Shown here: positions 36,207 through 40,240 of the stretch, in pieces
Layout: each line of letters opens with the position of its first letter
Position numbering within the stretch: position 1 is the first letter of the stretch
Assembly: GCF_013391415.1 (NCBI RefSeq)
Contig: NZ_JACAXB010000024.1
Coordinates: 1 to 40,240, forward strand
Length of the DNA: 40,240 nt
Reading direction: 5' to 3'
Source of the DNA: Aquitalea sp. LB_tupeE
GTDB taxonomy: Bacteria > Pseudomonadota > Gammaproteobacteria > Burkholderiales > Chromobacteriaceae
Notes under the pieces: model-generated
Database searches by the model: none
The model's input: the letters and a program-made list of their open reading frames with translations, nothing else
Told to the model about the DNA's origin: nothing
Translations under genes and position numbers: made by a program

Positions 36207-37510
36207 CAGGTGTACTCCATCAGAATCCAGCGCACCGGCTCCATCTTGCTGGGGTAGCCCAGCCAGCGTCCCAGCAAGCGGGGGTAGTGCACCGGTACTG
36301 GCGGCATCGGGCTGCCTTGGGCAAAAAAGCGTTGTACGTCATAACCCGGCTGGCGGTTGCTGATGCTGTGCGGTGGAAACTGGGCATGCCAGATACCGCT
36401 TTGCGGACAGCTCTCGCCGGTGTGGCAGGTGCTGCCCAAGGGTAGTGCCTTGGCTTGCGCGGCCTGGGCTTTTTGCGCCTGTTGGCGTTTGGGGTCGGGT
36501 CGGCCGGTGGCTGGGTCCAGCGCCTTGGCCTCGGCCAGTTCGCGGATACGTTGCTCTGTGGGCAGCGGTGGCGGGATATTGGCCTCAAAGTCGCGCAGCC
36601 ATTGGAATTTGCCATCCCAGGCCGGCAGTGGGGCTGGAGGGGGCGGAATAATCGCGGCCAGATCGGGCAGCACCGGGTTGAAGATTTCGTAGTTCATCAA
36701 GGTGCGATTCAGCTGCCGATAACGGTTGGACCGTTCTTCATCCACTGGCAAGGCAAGATAAAACGGGCTTTCTGGATCGTTTTCCTTATAGCCACTGGCT
36801 AACCAGGAGGCTGAACCATAATCCCCGGCGCGGGCACCCATCTCAAAATACTTGACCGCTTCGGTAAATTTCTTGTCATATTTTAATTCAACGCCACTCT
36901 CTCGGGCTGCCTTGCCATGCCCTTGCTCAGCTGCACAATGTTTCATTTGCAAGCCGATGGAATAAGGAACCGGTTCAGAGATGGTCAGCCGGGTGAGTAA
37001 ATCACCGACATAGTATTGCGCCTCTTTATTGCCCAGGTCGGCGGCTTTGCGGAAGTATTTCAAGGCCAGTTCTTTATTGGCGTCATAGCCGACGCCGCCC
37101 TCCACATAGTGGCCGAGCAGGTAATAGCCAACCGGTATCCCGGCCTTGATCAAGGCATCGTTGAGGTCGAGCATTTCCTCGATATCGCCGTCAATCACGC
37201 CTTGGCTATACAGGTTTTGCAGATTGAAATTGGCTTTGTAATGGCCGTAGGCAGCGGCAATGCGGTAATAGCGCGCCATGTCGGCATAGACGGCGGGCTT
37301 GGGGGCGACGATATTGCCGCGCCACAGCCAGCGGCCATAGCGGAACAACTGCTCGGCTTCCGGGTTCAGTGGCGGCAGGCGGTCTTGCTCGTAGGTGCAG
37401 GTGAAGGCCAGTTTGGCGTGAACGGCAGAAACATCGGGCATGGCATGCTCCGGTTTGGCCTGACAGCCGAGCAGGCACAGGCTGAGTGGCAGGTAGAAGA
37501 ATAAGCGCAT
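36206..37510 (-). CDS. Sel1-repeat lipoprotein C, probable Tle5 immunity protein next to the effector
   Basis: A 434-residue paralogue directly after the phospholipase gene (3-nt gap). Its signal peptide is different and shorter (MRLFFYLPLSLCLLGC, Cys16). Its middle repeat (LLTRLTISEPVPYSIGLQMKHC) diverges from A and B, whereas the next 87 codons match A exactly at DNA level. Position next to the effector makes it the best candidate for the cognate immunity protein. P. aeruginosa PldB is likewise followed by three tandem Sel1-type immunity genes. Confidence 0.85.
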   Translation of the reverse strand: MRLFFYLPLSLCLLGCQAKPEHAMPDVSAVHAKLAFTCTYEQDRLPPLNPEAEQLFRYGRWLWRGNIVAPKPAVYADMARYYRIAAAYGHYKANFNLQNLYSQGVIDGDIEEMLDLNDALIKAGIPVGYYLLGHYVEGGVGYDANKELALKYFRKAADLGNKEAQYYVGDLLTRLTISEPVPYSIGLQMKHCAAEQGHGKAARESGVELKYDKKFTEAVKYFEMGARAGDYGSASWLASGYKENDPESPFYLALPVDEERSNRYRQLNRTLMNYEIFNPVLPDLAAIIPPPPAPLPAWDGKFQWLRDFEANIPPPLPTEQRIRELAEAKALDPATGRPDPKRQQAQKAQAAQAKALPLGSTCHTGESCPQSGIWHAQFPPHSISNRQPGYDVQRFFAQGSPMPPVPVHYPRLLGRWLGYPSKMEPVRWILMEYT

Positions 37511-37513
37511 GGT

Positions 37514-39676
37514 TTAGTCCAGGTCTGACAGGGCGGGGCTGTCGCGGAAGAACTCGACCAGCGAGGCTTCTGGGGATAAATGTTTAGACTGGGCAGCCTT
37601 ATTCGCATCTAGTAATTTCGCCCACTTGTCATAGGCGTCCTGAGCATCATCAGCCAGACCCCAGGTGATTTTTTTACCAAAATGCCCGGTGGTATGTTGT
37701 TTCCACAGCCGCTGACGAAAGGCGCGTGCCACCTTGGCATTGGGCGACATGATATTCAGCTCGCTATCCACCTCCATGCTGCGCACATTGAGATTGGCCG
37801 AGCCGTTGGTAATCATCACATCGTCGACAATCATCAGCTTGCTGTGCACATACACCGGCACCCAGCTGGTGTTCTTGATCAGCTGGCGCGGGATGGGGTA
37901 GGTCGGGATGCCATTGCGTTTGGCCAGCGACTCCTGGGCGCTGACCAGTTCTGAGACAGGGCGGTACACGTCCGGCTGATAGCCGGGGGAGTCGGGGGCC
38001 ACCAGGGTGCACAGGTGTATTTTCAGGCCGGGCACGGTTTGCGGCTGGATGGTTTGTTCCTTGCCGCGTTTCTGTGCGGCTTCGCGTGCCACGCGGCTGG
38101 CTTGCAGCGCGTCCTTGGCCTTGACTACCTCGTCCCTGGCTTCATTCACCTGTTTGAGCAGGGCCTCATGGCCTGCGCCGCGTTGCGCCTGCGCGGCCGA
38201 GCGGTTGACCTGGGATTCCAGCCTGGCTTGCTTGGCTTTTGCTTGTTCCAGTTGCTGCTTGCGCCAGTCGATTTCCTGGCTGCGCGCCACATTGGGGATG
38301 GTGTCGGCGCGGCCCAGGCTGTCCAGCATTTTGTAGGTGTTGACCGTGCCTTTGCCGACGCCGTCATCGTCGCTATTGGTGACGACAAACAGGTATAAAT
38401 CGCCGTACTGACCGGGGTGGGCACCGTGTTGCACCAGGTTTTGCGCGACCTGCTTGATTTCTTCGGCCAGCGGCAGCCAGCGGAAATACTGGTTTTCGAT
38501 GTAGATCAGGCGGGTGGCGTTGTTGACCGCCTGAAAATACAGCCTGGCAATGTCGGTGCATTTTTCCTGTGGCTGGGTGCGGAACACTTGTGCCATGGTG
38601 GCCTGACCCTTGTCATGGCGTAGCAGCGCGCAGGCTTGCGTGGTGTCGCGGTAACGCTGGCTGGCGCGTTGGCGTGCCGGTTCGGCGGCCAGGTCTTCGT
38701 CGGTATTGTGTTGCCAGGCTTTGGCAAAGTTATCGTGCAGATACCACAGCACCGGGCCGCTGACCATGGCAGAAATATCCTGGCGCGGGCCGTAGCCATT
38801 GCGTCCGGCATCTGGCGCTTTGGGCAGATAGTGGTGGGCCTCGGTATCCCAGTATTCGTCCAGCATGTTGTGGCCCATGACAAAACCAATGGCACGGTCA
38901 GGGTCGACATAGTCCACCAGCACGGTTTTTTGGTGATGACTGGGTAAAGCTGCCAAGGCGGCTTTCTGGGTGTCGGACATGGCCTGGCCTGGCAGGCGGC
39001 GCAGGCGCTCCATGCGCGCGGCAATTTCCCCACGGTCGAAATTGGAAAACCCCCGCCCATGAAAACGCAGTGTTTTGCCGGCATTGAGCTTTTTCAATTG
39101 CGCTCTTTGCAGGCGCAGTGCAAAGGCATCGTTGCCGCCGGTGGCTTCTTCCGGCGCCCTGGTGTCCATATAGGTGGCAAACCAGTATTGATCGTAGGCG
39201 AATTGCGCATCGGTCGAGGTGTATTGCCCGCCTTGGCTATAGCTGCGCTTGTCATCCAGGCGGAAGACCTTGTTACGGTTCTTGAGGCCGCCTCCTACCC
39301 CCGGCAGATTCGCCTCGCCTGCCATGCCAGAGACATTCAGCCCCAAGGGAGACATATCCCAGCCGAGGACTTTGATGCTGACGCCCTGCTTGGCTTTTTG
39401 CTCCAGCAACTGGCCTATCATCAGCGACTTGCCGCCATCGCGGATAAAGAACATGGAAGGCTGAAACCCCCAGCAAATAATGTCGATGCAATGCTTGGCT
39501 GCCGCAATGGCCTGATACACCTCGCGGAACGCTTCTTCACCGCAATTGAGTGGCCGATAAGTGGCCTCACACGGCGCATAGTTCGAGCCGTTGACATGCC
39601 ATTGGGTATTGGCCCTGCCCTTGAGATCGCAGGCGAGGACAGGAACAGTTTGTTGAATCTGCTTGGCGCGGTTCAT
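37514..39676 (-). CDS. tle5: T6SS phospholipase D effector, Tle5 family
   Basis: A 720-residue two-HKD phospholipase D expected to attack phosphatidylethanolamine-type lipids of target cells after T6SS delivery to the periplasm. HKD1 is H248-x-K250-x4-D255 (HQKTVLVD) and HKD2 is H611-x-K613-x4-D618 (HSKLMIVD), followed by the PLD signature GSANLNVRSMEVDSE. A charged, Gln/Lys/Ala-rich helical stretch (about 465-540) between the two motifs looks like a coiled-coil insertion. It has no signal peptide, consistent with VgrG-carried export. ATG 39676 has a strong AGGAGG and overlaps the vgrG stop in ATGA. Three immunity candidates follow. Assignment to Tle5b (PldB-like) rather than Tle5a rests on the VgrG and Sel1 context. 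Confidence 0.92.
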   Translation of the reverse strand: MNRAKQIQQTVPVLACDLKGRANTQWHVNGSNYAPCEATYRPLNCGEEAFREVYQAIAAAKHCIDIICWGFQPSMFFIRDGGKSLMIGQLLEQKAKQGVSIKVLGWDMSPLGLNVSGMAGEANLPGVGGGLKNRNKVFRLDDKRSYSQGGQYTSTDAQFAYDQYWFATYMDTRAPEEATGGNDAFALRLQRAQLKKLNAGKTLRFHGRGFSNFDRGEIAARMERLRRLPGQAMSDTQKAALAALPSHHQKTVLVDYVDPDRAIGFVMGHNMLDEYWDTEAHHYLPKAPDAGRNGYGPRQDISAMVSGPVLWYLHDNFAKAWQHNTDEDLAAEPARQRASQRYRDTTQACALLRHDKGQATMAQVFRTQPQEKCTDIARLYFQAVNNATRLIYIENQYFRWLPLAEEIKQVAQNLVQHGAHPGQYGDLYLFVVTNSDDDGVGKGTVNTYKMLDSLGRADTIPNVARSQEIDWRKQQLEQAKAKQARLESQVNRSAAQAQRGAGHEALLKQVNEARDEVVKAKDALQASRVAREAAQKRGKEQTIQPQTVPGLKIHLCTLVAPDSPGYQPDVYRPVSELVSAQESLAKRNGIPTYPIPRQLIKNTSWVPVYVHSKLMIVDDVMITNGSANLNVRSMEVDSELNIMSPNAKVARAFRQRLWKQHTTGHFGKKITWGLADDAQDAYDKWAKLLDANKAAQSKHLSPEASLVEFFRDSPALSDLD

Positions 39677-40240
39677 GATTCCTCCTGATGTTGATGGTCA
39701 GTGGCCGCTATGCTGAGCAAGGCTTGATAGCGCTGGCGGATGGTGTCGATGACGCCGGTATCGTCCCAGAGCTTGGGCAGGCCCTGATTGGCCAATTCCC
39801 CCTTGTTTGGATTGCTGAAGTCTTGCGCCACCGGAATTTCAAAGCGCGTGCCATTTGCCAATCGCACCTGATAACGCTGGATACCTGCCTCGTGCGTCAG
39901 CGGGATGGTGCCATCCGCGCCCATCACGCCCTTGCTGACTTCCACCCCGTTGGCCAGCACGGTATACGGCATGCGTGCCCAGCCTATGCTCCCCTCCGGG
40001 CCTTGTTGCAGCTGTAATTGCAACGGCGCCTTCACCTGCGACACCGGGAAATCCGGCAGCCCCACGCTCAGTTGCTGCTTGCCCGTCACCGAGAAGCCGC
40101 CAAACACCATGGTCTTGCCCAGCGTACTGATGCCCTCGGCGGTAATGCGCACGGCGTTGCCGCCCACGCTCAGTACAATCTCCTCCTGCGCCGCCAGGCT
40201 GATCTTCTGCAGGCTGCGGATTTGCGTGTCCTGGCGCGAG
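39673..40240 (-). CDS. vgrG: VgrG spike protein, C-terminal part (cut by window edge)
   Basis: The frame is open to the right edge, so only the last 188 codons are present. The first visible part (IRSLQKISLAAQEEIVLSVGGNAVRI) is the end of the DUF2345 beta-helix region of T6SS VgrG proteins. After it comes a C-terminal extension of about 150 residues; its middle (YTVLANGVEVSKGVMGADG, then YQVRLANGTRFEIPV) looks like a transthyretin-like adaptor domain of the kind that docks lipase effectors. Its stop overlaps the effector's start by 4 nt, so this VgrG most likely carries that phospholipase. Confidence 0.88.
   Translation of the reverse strand, partial: SRQDTQIRSLQKISLAAQEEIVLSVGGNAVRITAEGISTLGKTMVFGGFSVTGKQQLSVGLPDFPVSQVKAPLQLQLQQGPEGSIGWARMPYTVLANGVEVSKGVMGADGTIPLTHEAGIQRYQVRLANGTRFEIPVAQDFSNPNKGELANQGLPKLWDDTGVIDTIRQRYQALLSIAATDHQHQEES

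Noticed and set aside
33673-37510. The triple repeat as a CRISPR array or mobile-element repeat
   Set aside because: The repeats are three complete coding genes with uninterrupted frames and lipoprotein signals; no transposase, terminal repeats or short spaced repeats are present.

Overview
The window reads as about 40 kb of a chromosome from a GC-rich betaproteobacterium. Gene content and protein style (glycine-riboswitch gcvTHP, yceD-rpmF-plsX-fabHDG-acpP-fabF-pabBC, LemA/GIDE pair, single BLUF protein) suggest Neisseriales, probably Chromobacteriaceae (Chromobacterium/Aquitalea/Vogesella-like). That assignment rests on recall of families, not on a search.

Region 1 (1-11.5 kb, + strand): a promoter and tandem glycine riboswitch lead into gcvT, gcvH and gcvP (glycine cleavage). 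Then come a PAS-GGDEF-EAL c-di-GMP protein, an orphan DppA-like peptide-binding protein, a TetR regulator and metY. Strong intrinsic terminators follow gcvH, gcvP, dppA, tetR and metY.

Region 2 (11.5-17.1 kb, mostly - strand): a BLUF photoreceptor, a lemA/GIDE membrane pair, a + strand Rossmann/DUF2520 protein, and a tight maf - SAM methyltransferase - pncB operon.

Region 3 (17.1-29 kb, + strand): yceD, rpmF, plsX, fabH, fabD, fabG, acpP and fabF form the ribosome/phospholipid/fatty-acid cluster. pabB-pabC (folate branch) follow, then an EAL protein, a small DUF4936 gene on the - strand, tyrA and a short-chain dehydrogenase.

Region 4 (29-40.24 kb, - strand, read right to left): a type VI secretion (T6SS) effector island. 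Its order is the vgrG 3' end (cut by the window edge), a two-HKD phospholipase D effector of the Tle5 type, three tandem paralogous Sel1-repeat lipoproteins (probable immunity proteins), an unknown two-TM protein, a PAAR tip protein, and a TssM/IcmF-like protein with no visible Walker A motif. Nearly every junction is a 1-11 nt overlap or a 3 nt gap, so the island looks like one translationally coupled unit. The VgrG-effector-immunity core matches a known arrangement (P. aeruginosa PldB with three tandem immunity proteins). The less familiar part is the downstream trio of two-TM protein, PAAR and TssM-like protein, and the TssM-like gene carries an in-frame amber codon 14 codons after its best start. 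The three immunity genes are DNA mosaics of one another, including a 261-bp block identical between the first and third copies.

I saw no tRNA, rRNA, CRISPR array, insertion sequence or phage attachment site.
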